Shown: in pieces, positions 56,038 through 63,708 of the stretch | Position numbering within the stretch: position 1 is the stretch's first letter | Layout: each line of letters opens with the position of its first letter | From: Candidatus Thiodiazotropha sp. (ex Epidulcina cf. delphinae) | GTDB lineage: Bacteria > Pseudomonadota > Gammaproteobacteria > Chromatiales > Chromatiaceae | Assembly (NCBI GenBank): GCA_025656455.1 | Contig: JAHXHS010000029.1 | Coordinates: forward strand, 1-64,000 | Length of the DNA stretch: 64,000 nucleotides | Direction: 5' to 3' | The notes under the pieces: generated by a model | The model's input: only the letters and a program-made list of their open reading frames with translations | The model's database searches: none | Told to the model about the DNA's origin: nothing | Made by a program: the position numbers and the translations under genes

Positions 56038-56302
56038 GGGCCTGTTAACACGCATCGGATTGCCACTGTTGTGCCTGAAAAAGCCCCAATCAAGGCGCGA
56101 GGAGCGCGGTTTGGTCGCTCCAAATAAGCGACGAGCAACGCCGAGTGGGGCTTTTTCAGGCGCAACCCGAAGGGCCAGGTGCCATTTTTCACCCAGCGGC
56201 GTTATCACTCACTCATGTAGCCGGGCTACACCACGCTCGTTCTGCCTTGCCGGGTAAAAAATGGCTCCTGGCAGTGACAATCCGATGCGTGTTAACAGGC
56301 CC
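56038..56302. repeat. MITE-like 265-bp inverted-repeat element C
   Basis: Terminal inverted repeats of 31 bp (56038-56068 and 56272-56302, 30 of 31 matching; outer GGGCCTGTTAACACG) flank nested hairpins: a perfect 15-bp pair at about 56073-56087 and 56147-56161 (GCCTGAAAAAGCCCC), and a pair CCATTTTTCACCC/GGGTAAAAAATGG. No ORF of its own. It lies directly upstream of the sigma gene, so it may carry or disrupt its promoter. Confidence 0.68.
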
Positions 56303-56384
56303 TTCAGCACCGCCCCGCTGGCGATCACCAGCGGTTGGCATCAACCGCCCCCCCGGCAGCCTGTCGCTAGTGTAGCTAGGCCTT

Positions 56385-56714
56385 CTACCGATTGCCCGCC
56401 TTACCGGATCCGGCGGCCCGCCCTTTGCCGTAGGCGGCCCCTCTGCCGACCAGCGTGCCCCTACCGATGGCGACCCCCTTTCCTGAAACCGTGCCTGTGC
56501 CCTGCTTGTGACGGATTCTACCCTGCCCATCCCGGTAAATCACAACCCCTGTCCCGCTGGCTTTACCCTGGCCGCGGAAAACCCCGGTTCCCTGGGCCGC
56601 GCCAGCGCCCTTGACCCAGCCTTTACCGCCCACCTGAGCCGGATCGGCGGCGAGGGCCAGAGAGGTCATTACCAAAAGGCTCGCTATTGCAAATTGTGAA
56701 ATCACTTTTTTCAT
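56385..56714 (-). CDS. Small Gly-rich exported repeat protein
   Basis: A 109-residue protein with a clear signal peptide (MKKVISQFAIASLLVMTSLALAA). The mature part repeats the short unit G-x-G with basic and Ala/Val residues: GGKGWVKGAG, QGTGVFRGQGKASGTGVV, QGTGTVSGKGVAIGRGTLVGRG. This gives a glycine- and lysine/arginine-rich, cysteine-free chain. No known family. It could be a surface or matrix-binding polypeptide. Not part of the sigma operon as seen. Confidence 0.6.
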   Translation of the reverse strand: MKKVISQFAIASLLVMTSLALAADPAQVGGKGWVKGAGAAQGTGVFRGQGKASGTGVVIYRDGQGRIRHKQGTGTVSGKGVAIGRGTLVGRGAAYGKGRAAGSGKAGNR

Positions 56715-56902
56715 GTCGTCATCCTTTGTTTAGGTTGTTGCCGATTGCGACGGCATTTCGCGCCGTCTTACCTGGATTAACGCAGTAGGAGGCGATGGGT
56801 TGACAGGGTGCGGTAACGATCTGAGATTCAGTCTTTGCGGACGGAACATAATGAGTCCGCAAATGAACGCGAATCTACGCTAATGGATTAATGTCCTTGA
56901 GT

Positions 56903-57032
56903 GGTAGGGTGCGGCCCTGCCGCACCATTGAGCGTGTCGGACCAAACAGCAAGATGGTTATATGGTCGTGTGCTATCTCAATGGAGCATGGATAGGTAGA
57001 TGCTTTTCGGTGCGGCAGGGCCGCACCCTACC
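56903..57032. repeat. Pair of facing REP-like palindromes
   Basis: The unit at 56903-56926 and its perfect 24-bp reverse complement at 57009-57032 (core GGTGCGGCAGGGCCGCACC, itself palindromic) enclose 82 bp. A third copy lies at 42085-42107. The pair resembles REP/BIME elements. Confidence 0.6.
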
Positions 57033-57127
57033 AATCCGGCAGCGACCGGTGGGAGGCTTTCACCGTAGCGGCAGGAATACCGTGGAAGCCCGCAACCTCC
57101 GCTAGTGGGCGCCGCAGCCGGAGGCCG

Positions 57128-57183
57128 CGAACACCTGGCTACGAACCAGACGGTCGCACGTTCGAATCGTGCCGGGCGCGCCA
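57128..57183 (+). tRNA. 3' portion of a tRNA-Arg(ACG) gene, 5' half missing (attachment-site remnant)
   Basis: About 56 nt match the 3' two-thirds of tRNA-Arg(ACG). The anticodon arm is CTGG-CTACGAA-CCAG with anticodon ACG, followed by CGGTC as variable loop. The T arm is GCACG-TTCGAAT-CGTGC, then the 3' acceptor strand CGGGCGC, discriminator G and CCA. Upstream, no GCGCCCG acceptor strand or D arm is found, so it is not a functional tRNA. Such 3' fragments are left by integrases that recombine at tRNA genes. It lies at the border of the AT-rich island. Confidence 0.65.
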
Positions 57184-57543
57184 TTTTTCACATAGGAATC
57201 GAGCAGTTATGAGTCATCTTTTAGCCGCTCAGATCCTTCCTTATTCGATTGCCGAACTTTTGCCGGACACAGCTCCCAAAACGCGTCTAAATTTTAGGTG
57301 TGTATCGTTTTCCTACCTCCTTAAATCAATGAGTTAGAGCTTATCAGGAGTAATTACCACGCTTCATTCTAGCTAGAGTATTTCTTTTTTACTACCTACT
57401 TCTAATAAATTCAATAGGTTACGTGCTTTTTGCGACCATCTGGTTTTTCACTATGTGATCATGCTCCAGCTATGTATGAGGGAAACAAGGAAAAAATTTA
57501 TATCTATCTGTGCTTCTTGAGCTTGATATTCTTCAAAAAAGTA

Positions 57544-57560
57544 TTAACCTGACAGGTTAA
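57544..57560. promoter_or_regulatory. Palindromic operator upstream of the HigBA-like pair
   Basis: TTAACCTGACAGGTTAA is a perfect palindrome (8-bp arms, central A) 23 bp before the toxin ATG, beside a TAATAT -10-like sequence. Antitoxins with a Cro/C1 domain bind such sites to repress their own operon, so it probably governs the five-gene transcript. Confidence 0.65.
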
Positions 57561-57583
57561 TTAATATTATCGAATGTGTTAGC

Positions 57584-57928
57584 ATGGATATTATGTTTTT
57601 AGATAGGAAGCTCAAGAAAGAGCACAACGATAAGCAAAGCTTGGTTCGTCGGCATGGCGAAAAGAGGGCGAAGCTTATTATGCGGCGTTTGACACAACTA
57701 CATGCTGCAAGTTGTTTGATGGTGCTTGCTCCTCCATACAGTGGACCAGCCAGATGCCATGAACTAAAGGGAAATAAAAGAGGAATATTTTCAGTAGATT
57801 TAGATCACCCATATCGTTTGTTATTTAGACCCTATCACGATCCTGTACCACAGCAAGAGGAAGAGGGAATTGATTGGGGCCAGGTGACAGCGATAGAGAT
57901 CCTCGGAGTGGAGGATACCCATGAGTAG
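57584..57928 (+). CDS. higB: HigB-like (RelE-superfamily) toxin
   Basis: A 114-residue basic protein with the RelE/HigB opening MDIMFLDRKLKKEHND, KRAKLIMRRLTQL, the CHELKGNKRGIFSVDLDHPYRLLFRP core (catalytic-type Arg/Lys/His positions) and WGQVTAIEILGVEDTHE end. HigB toxins cut mRNA on the ribosome. It is longer than the minimal HigB (about 92) but typical of the killer-protein family that precedes ImmA/IrrE-fused antitoxins. It overlaps the antitoxin gene by 8 bp, toxin first as in higBA. Confidence 0.82.
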   Translation: MDIMFLDRKLKKEHNDKQSLVRRHGEKRAKLIMRRLTQLHAASCLMVLAPPYSGPARCHELKGNKRGIFSVDLDHPYRLLFRPYHDPVPQQEEEGIDWGQVTAIEILGVEDTHE

Positions 57929-59018
57929 TATGATTGATAATCAGTTTAAGCCGAATTATGTAGTCCCTCCTGGTGAGATTCTGGAAGAAGAATTGGAAAG
58001 TAGGGGGATGTCTCAGGCAGAGTTAGCTCAACGCACAGGGCTGGCTAAGAAGACTATTAATGAAATTATTAAAGCGAAAGGGCCTATTACACCAGAAAGC
58101 GCCTTAAAGTTTGAACGCGTGTTTCGCTTACCTGCCGATTACTGGTTAAGTCTGGAAAAGAATTATCAGGAAGCTTGTGCTCGTCTCGAAGAGAGGCGGC
58201 AGCTCGAGAGAAATAGTGAATGGTTAGACAAACTTCCTATTCGCCAAATGGTGAAGTTTGGCTGGGTTCGGAAGTTTTCTGATAAAGCAGACCAGCTTAA
58301 TGAAATATTAAGTTTTTTTGGTATCGCGTCTGTCGAACAGTGGGAGATTGTCTGGGAACGCCTTGATGTTGCGTATCGTAGATCCCCTACCTTTGATGCA
58401 CAAAAGGAAGCTATTTCTGTTTGGCTAAGACAAGGAGAACTCAAAGCGCAAACTATCGAATGCCTGTCCTTTGACGCAGCGAGTTTTAAAAAAACTTTAG
58501 TTGAGGTTCGTGAATTAACTAAAGAATCAGATCCGGTGGTATTCATTCCTAAACTTGCTTCATTGTGCGCTAGATCTGGCGTGGCAGTAGTGTTTGTTCC
58601 TGAATTGCCTAATACCCATTTAAGTGGAGCGACTCGGTGGTTAAGCAAAGATAAGGCTGTTATTCAATTGAGTCTGCGGCATAAAAGCGATGATCATCTG
58701 TGGTTTACTTTTTTTCATGAAGCAGGGCATATTCTTAAACATGGGAAAAAAGACCTTTTTATAGAGGAAGAAGACGGTTCTGAAGATGAAAGAGAAAAGG
58801 AAGCCAACGAATTTGCCAGTAATACTCTTATCCCAATAAGTAGTTTTAATCAATTTGCTCGGAAAGGGCTCTACAGTAAAGTCGCTATAAGAAATTTTGC
58901 GAAGGAAATTGGGGTGGCACCAGGAATAGTTATTGGTCAATTACAGCACTGTGGCAGATTGCCGTACACACATTGTAATGATTTGAAAGTGCGCTTCAAA
59001 TGGGCGCATGAGAAGTAG
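57921..59018 (+). CDS. higA: HigA-like antitoxin fused to an ImmA/IrrE metallopeptidase domain
   Basis: A 365-residue two-domain protein. Residues about 14-75 are a Cro/C1 helix-turn-helix of the HigA family (PPGEILEEELESRGMSQAELAQRTGLAKKTINEIIK, split here as GEILEEELESRGMS and LAQRTGLAKKTI). The C-terminal part holds a zinc-peptidase motif HEAGH (266-270) with a downstream REKEANEFAS third ligand (Glu294), as in ImmA/IrrE proteins that cleave repressors. This gives DNA binding, toxin binding and possible self or toxin proteolysis in one chain. Overlaps higB by 8 bp. Confidence 0.85.
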   Translation: MSSMIDNQFKPNYVVPPGEILEEELESRGMSQAELAQRTGLAKKTINEIIKAKGPITPESALKFERVFRLPADYWLSLEKNYQEACARLEERRQLERNSEWLDKLPIRQMVKFGWVRKFSDKADQLNEILSFFGIASVEQWEIVWERLDVAYRRSPTFDAQKEAISVWLRQGELKAQTIECLSFDAASFKKTLVEVRELTKESDPVVFIPKLASLCARSGVAVVFVPELPNTHLSGATRWLSKDKAVIQLSLRHKSDDHLWFTFFHEAGHILKHGKKDLFIEEEDGSEDEREKEANEFASNTLIPISSFNQFARKGLYSKVAIRNFAKEIGVAPGIVIGQLQHCGRLPYTHCNDLKVRFKWAHEK

Positions 59019-59047
59019 CACATCACTACAGTTTGGGGGGGAGTCAA

Positions 59048-61129
59048 ATGTCTGAGATTATTAGTGATATAGAAGAGGATCGTAAACTTTCCTCTACAAA
59101 CGAAACCGACACACTCCTAAGTGGTTTAATCCAGGAAGACCAGTATGTTGGCGATGTCTACTCAATGAGTTATGACAGCGCTCTGGTGCAAATCCATGAT
59201 CGTTACAGAATGGATGCAGGCGGCATTCCTGGATTGTGTTTCCTTATTGCTACGAGAAAGAAAAAGAACGACAATCTTGCCGCTAATGATGAGGATGCGT
59301 CGGTTATTTTACTTCGTGTCCTTGATTCTTCACCGTTGCCTAATGCATCGGAAGCTGAGCGGCTGAGAGTAGAAGCAGCACAGCGTATAGCTGGCGAGGG
59401 TCGTCACTGGGATGAACCAGGGGTAATGGATGCTTATACGGCTAATCTGCTTGGTTTTGCTGGACTGCGATGTCGCATCATTGGAACATTTTATGCTGAG
59501 CAGGCTCCCAATTCCGACAGGTTGCGTTTACGTTTTGGTAGCGATATCTCGAATTACTACTCCAATCACGCGCTAAGTGTATATAAACCAAATACAAGTG
59601 CTCTAGGTCAAATCGTAAATTATCGTGATTTGGATAGTATAAAAGATCATCCTTTAGGTCAGTTCTGTGTAGTGGTTGGTTCCGTTAGGTATGCATCTAC
59701 AAATAGACAGGAGCAAGGGGTTGATGATGTTCGTATCAATATCGCCCCCGCCGATTTACTCAATATGAAGACCGCCCTTTTTGGTATGACCCGCACAGGG
59801 AAATCGAATACAACGAAGATTATTGCTAAATCAGTGTTTGAACTTAGGTATAAAGACGAGACTAATGGGCGTATTGGTCAAATTATATTTGATTACAACG
59901 GTGAATACGCCAACGAAAATATTCAAGACAAAGGGGCATTGAAAAGGATTTGGGAGTTCAATGATGACGGTAATGAGGCGGACGTCGTAACGTATGGTAC
60001 TGAGCCGCATAGGAATGATGCTAATCGCCGTTTATTAAAATTAAACTTTTATGCTGATGAAATGCTCCCCCTCGGGAAACAAATTATTGACGATGAGTTG
60101 TCCGACGATAAAGCGGAATTTGTAAGAAATTTTAGAAACGTAAGTTTTGAAGAAGTGCCGGAAAACCTATTTAGTTCGGAAGGTACTCGATATCGAAGGT
60201 GCTTGCTTGCGTATCGAGCATTACTTTCAAGGTCTAGTTTTCCATTGCCAGCGAATATGACCATTCCGAAAGGAAAGAACTTGTTTAATCCAAGCTTGAC
60301 GAAAGCTATGCACAATAGTGAGCATGAAAGTGCAGTGATATTTAAGCATGCAGCTAATGTTTTGAGTAAGTTACATAACGACAAACAAATAAGTTGGGAT
60401 CAGCTCTCAAACGCCTTCGCTACTTTATATGAATTTATGACAACAAAGAAATCAGGATGGAAAGAGTTTAATGATACATATATGGAGACCAGCTCGTCTG
60501 GAGAATCGTGGGCGGATGATTCTCTGAGGAGCATTTTAGGTATGCTCGGGCAAGGTAACGGTCCTTCTCGGGTAAGGCGTGTGGCCGAAAGACATGATCC
60601 TGGGGTCAAACAGGAATATACCGAACAAATATTAGATGATTTACATTCGGGTAGGTTAGTTATCGTCGATCAATCTCTAGGTAATGAACGCCTAAATCAG
60701 ATTGTTGCAGACCGGATTATGGAAGCAATATTTAAACGGCATCAGTTTTTGTTTTCGCACTCAAAGGATATTCCAGAGATTCTTGTTTACATCGAAGAAG
60801 CTCACAATCTTCTTCCTCAGGGAACTGACTATGATCCTACGACCATTTGGCCAAGAGTGGCTAAGGAAGGGGCTAAGTTAAAGATTGGTTTGTCATACGC
60901 AACTCAGGAAGTTAGTAGTGTTCAAAAGAATATTTTAAAAAACACTTCGAATTGGTTTATTGGGCATCTAAATAATACTGATGAAACGAGGGAATTGAGG
61001 AAATATTATGATTTTGAAGACTTTGAGCGCTCAATTAGGCGAGCTCAGGATCGAGGATTTTTAAGAATAAAAACACTTTCAAACCTCTATGTCGTACCAG
61101 CCCAAATAGATCTTTTTAGAGTAGGGTAG
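59048..61129 (+). CDS. herA: HerA-type hexameric DNA-translocating ATPase
   Basis: A 693-residue FtsK/HerA-superfamily ATPase; ATG 59048 is chosen because GGGGGAG lies 5 bases before it (a TTG at 59033 is upstream). The N-terminal HAS-barrel-like domain occupies about 30-235. Walker A is GMTRTGKS (246-253), the HerA motif FDYNGEY lies at 281-287, Walker B with the catalytic Glu is VYIEEAH (580-586), and SYATQEVSSV is the sensor. HerA pumps or unwinds DNA for the NurA nuclease, encoded 4 bp downstream. Follows the antitoxin by 29 bp, same operon. Confidence 0.88.
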   Translation: MSEIISDIEEDRKLSSTNETDTLLSGLIQEDQYVGDVYSMSYDSALVQIHDRYRMDAGGIPGLCFLIATRKKKNDNLAANDEDASVILLRVLDSSPLPNASEAERLRVEAAQRIAGEGRHWDEPGVMDAYTANLLGFAGLRCRIIGTFYAEQAPNSDRLRLRFGSDISNYYSNHALSVYKPNTSALGQIVNYRDLDSIKDHPLGQFCVVVGSVRYASTNRQEQGVDDVRINIAPADLLNMKTALFGMTRTGKSNTTKIIAKSVFELRYKDETNGRIGQIIFDYNGEYANENIQDKGALKRIWEFNDDGNEADVVTYGTEPHRNDANRRLLKLNFYADEMLPLGKQIIDDELSDDKAEFVRNFRNVSFEEVPENLFSSEGTRYRRCLLAYRALLSRSSFPLPANMTIPKGKNLFNPSLTKAMHNSEHESAVIFKHAANVLSKLHNDKQISWDQLSNAFATLYEFMTTKKSGWKEFNDTYMETSSSGESWADDSLRSILGMLGQGNGPSRVRRVAERHDPGVKQEYTEQILDDLHSGRLVIVDQSLGNERLNQIVADRIMEAIFKRHQFLFSHSKDIPEILVYIEEAHNLLPQGTDYDPTTIWPRVAKEGAKLKIGLSYATQEVSSVQKNILKNTSNWFIGHLNNTDETRELRKYYDFEDFERSIRRAQDRGFLRIKTLSNLYVVPAQIDLFRVG

Positions 61130-61133
61130 CGCC

Positions 61134-62489
61134 GTGCCTTACGACAACGAACTTGCTAAATATCATGTGATTCGCCGCATCGCAGAGAGCGACCAAGTAA
61201 AAAACTTTCTTAATCGATGCAAAATAAATGATTCAGCCCACAGCGAGTTCGAGTTACCATCATCCCCCACCAATTTAGCAAGAGCTGAGTGGTTGCCAAA
61301 ATGGATTATCGCCATTGATGGTGGGAATCAAGAGATACCCGTTGAAAATGGATTTCCAGGCGCCGAAGTGTCTTATATATCAATCGCTTCAGTAATGATC
61401 GATGTTGAATTGCTTCAAAAGCTTGATGCAGAGCGCCCTGTAGATCCAGCTGCTTTTCGTAAGATTCAGAGTACAGATGCGGATGCAAACGTATTTCCAG
61501 GTTGTAATGTAAATATAGAAGGAGAGATATCATCTCAGGCATCATTGCGACGCCAATTAAAAGAGGTGATGGAAGAAGGTCACTTGTCTGCCGATGGTGA
61601 AAGCATATTGGATACTTATCAGGCATTACTAAAATACAAATCTGAGGAACGTCCGCAAAATTGTCCTTATGACGATTGTGAAAAGCTTGGGGCTACCTAT
61701 AAACGTGGTGATGGCGAATACAAGTGCGATTGCAGGTTGTTGAGGTCACTATATTCTACTGACGCGTTACGTATTCACGAAGGTATGGAGCCGGGGGGAA
61801 GCAATGGGGCTATGTTTAGTGAGGTTCGCCAAGTGATGGAGAGGATATGGTTGATTCATATTTTACATACTCTAGAAAACAAGGGTTGGCTTAGCAGTTT
61901 AAAGAAAATAGTGTTTGTTATAGACGGACCGCTGGCGGTCTTTGGCCATCCTGCATGGCTAAAAGATGCAATTGCTAAAGAATTACAAAGAATAAATAAG
62001 CTAGCACGAGAGACAAATGATGAAGACCTGTTTATTCTGGGGATAGAGAAAACGGGAGCATTCGCTGATCACCTGATTGCACTGGATATTAACAAGGATG
62101 GTAGCCCAGGTCGTATAGAACCGGGGACCGTGATGCTTCTCGACGATGGATATATAAAACGAAATATTATATTTTCTGAAAGTGAAAGATGGTATGGGGA
62201 TCAAACCTATTTTGGGAGGAAGTTTTTCTATAAAACAAAAACTGGTGCATTGATTGTTGGGATGACTCCTTTTTACGATGATGAGCATAGCCGACTCAAT
62301 AAGAAAAATGTATCACAGTTTCCCCGGCTTTCAGATGCATTATCATTGCTTGATAAGCTGGTCTCATCTAGGTATCCGAATGCAGTAGTACCGTTGGTGG
62401 AAGCTAATGCAGAGGCTGCTATACCAATGAGGCTTGGAACCCGTGTTTTGGAGAAATTAGCAAAAGAGCTTATGGGGAAAGGTGGTTAA
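61134..62489 (+). CDS. nurA: NurA-domain nuclease with a zinc-ribbon-like insertion
   Basis: A 451-residue nuclease of the NurA family. Catalytic-type acidic positions are Asp62 in IIAIDGG and Asp264 in FVIDGPLAVFG, with GIEKTG near 303-308 and the YFGRKFFYKTK segment. A cysteine set CPYDDC (177-182) and CDC (198-200) forms a likely zinc site absent from the minimal NurA. NurA with HerA resects DNA ends. The start is GTG 61134, 4 bp after herA. The final VEANAEAAIPMRLG block matches NurA. Confidence 0.82.
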   Translation: MPYDNELAKYHVIRRIAESDQVKNFLNRCKINDSAHSEFELPSSPTNLARAEWLPKWIIAIDGGNQEIPVENGFPGAEVSYISIASVMIDVELLQKLDAERPVDPAAFRKIQSTDADANVFPGCNVNIEGEISSQASLRRQLKEVMEEGHLSADGESILDTYQALLKYKSEERPQNCPYDDCEKLGATYKRGDGEYKCDCRLLRSLYSTDALRIHEGMEPGGSNGAMFSEVRQVMERIWLIHILHTLENKGWLSSLKKIVFVIDGPLAVFGHPAWLKDAIAKELQRINKLARETNDEDLFILGIEKTGAFADHLIALDINKDGSPGRIEPGTVMLLDDGYIKRNIIFSESERWYGDQTYFGRKFFYKTKTGALIVGMTPFYDDEHSRLNKKNVSQFPRLSDALSLLDKLVSSRYPNAVVPLVEANAEAAIPMRLGTRVLEKLAKELMGKGG

Positions 62490-62504
62490 AGTGAAAGCGA
62501 TTTC

Positions 62505-63629
62505 ATGGCTATAAATTATAGTGCAGAGAAGCCTCTTGCTAGACTGGATCTAGAGTTGCCAGGTCTAAGTAGCGCGGAGGGGCGGTGGATTCGTTTGGGG
62601 CCTTGGTATGCGATGTTCCCTCTAGAATTTGCATATGAGGAGATTGCTAATAATACTGCTCCGGGCGACGCAATTTTAGACCCATTTATGGGAAGAGGTT
62701 CTACCGTAGTTGCTGCGGCGGCGTTGGGGCGTAATGCAGCAGGGATGGAGATTAATCCTGTCGCTTGGGTGTACGCAAAAACTAAGATTAATCCAGCGTA
62801 TAAAAACAAAGTGCTTGCTCGGCTATATGATCTTGCTTGGTTGTGTGAAGAGAAGAAACTAGTAAGAATGCAGGATTTTTTTCACTGGGCATTTGATAAA
62901 GAAGTTCTCCGTTTTTTATTGGTGGCAAAGGACAAGCTTAACTGGCGTTATAGTCAAGTTGATAGAACTTTAATGGCAATTATCTTGGTTGATCTACATG
63001 GAAAGGAAAGTAATAGTTTAAGTAATCAAATGCGGCAGACGAAAGCTATGGCACCCGATTATTCAGTTAATTGGTGGAAAGCTCGTGGCATGCGTCCTAA
63101 GGAAAAAGACCCAATTTCTATCTTAGAAAAAAAGATAGAGTGGAGATATAGATATGGCGTGCCTAATTTTGAGTCAAAATCGAATGTTTTGAAGGGCGAT
63201 AGTGCATCAATGTTATATAAAGTCCAGAAATTAGCACCTTTTAAATTGTTGCTTACTTCACCACCTTATTACAATGTGACAAATTATAACTACGACCAAT
63301 GGATTAGGAGATGGATGTTGGATGGCCCACCTAATCCTATCAATTCTGCTGGCAGATGGGAGAACCGCTTCCATGGTATGGAGGATTATAGGTATTTATT
63401 AAAAAGTGTATTTTCAAAAGCGGCAAAATACATGGTCAGGGACTCTAGAATTGTGGTGCGTACCGATGCGCGCCAATTCACATTTGATACTACCTTAGAT
63501 GTACTTAAAACAGTGTTTCCAGATAAAAGTGTCGAAATAATCGATCGACCATATAAAGGAAAAACGCAGACAGCACTATTTGGTGATAAAAGTGAGAAGC
63601 CCGGGGAAAAAGACATAATAATGTGTTGA
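62505..63629 (+). CDS. DNA adenine-N6/cytosine-N4 methyltransferase
   Basis: A 374-residue SAM-dependent DNA amino-methyltransferase. Motif I is DPFMGRGST (59-67) with GMEINPVAW, and the catalytic motif IV is TSPPYYN (251-257). Motif I precedes motif IV, the alpha/gamma order, with a roughly 180-residue stretch between them able to hold target recognition. The SPPY form suggests N4-cytosine or N6-adenine methylation. Last gene of the island operon, 15 bp after nurA; it presumably marks host DNA. Confidence 0.85.
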   Translation: MAINYSAEKPLARLDLELPGLSSAEGRWIRLGPWYAMFPLEFAYEEIANNTAPGDAILDPFMGRGSTVVAAAALGRNAAGMEINPVAWVYAKTKINPAYKNKVLARLYDLAWLCEEKKLVRMQDFFHWAFDKEVLRFLLVAKDKLNWRYSQVDRTLMAIILVDLHGKESNSLSNQMRQTKAMAPDYSVNWWKARGMRPKEKDPISILEKKIEWRYRYGVPNFESKSNVLKGDSASMLYKVQKLAPFKLLLTSPPYYNVTNYNYDQWIRRWMLDGPPNPINSAGRWENRFHGMEDYRYLLKSVFSKAAKYMVRDSRIVVRTDARQFTFDTTLDVLKTVFPDKSVEIIDRPYKGKTQTALFGDKSEKPGEKDIIMC

Positions 63630-63708
63630 TTGCATAAAGTTGTATGTTGGGTGTCTTGCCTAAGAAATGTTCAGTATTGATTTAAAAAAATCATCTCAAA
63701 CCGTATAC

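Larger units (their letters stand above)
56715..57583. other. Repeat and island-junction region
   Basis: An 869-bp stretch without a protein gene. It holds a CCGCAAATGAACGCGAAT repeat copy near 56865, two facing REP-like palindromes (56903-57032), the tRNA-Arg 3' fragment (57128-57183), and then about 400 bp of AT-rich sequence (57184-57583) containing the operator of the toxin-antitoxin pair. Base composition shifts sharply at about 57184. Confidence 0.6.

Noticed and set aside
57060..57183. Complete tRNA-Arg gene
   Set aside because: No sequence upstream pairs with the 3' acceptor strand and no D arm can be drawn, so only the 3' portion is called.
56978..57184. 68-codon minus-strand frame (MARPARFERATV...)
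   Set aside because: It is antisense to the tRNA-Arg fragment; this kind of translated tRNA antisense is a well-known false gene.
63640..63708. Right-hand copy of the tRNA 3' end as attachment site
   Set aside because: No match to the tRNA fragment is present; only a small A/T hairpin near 63678-63693.
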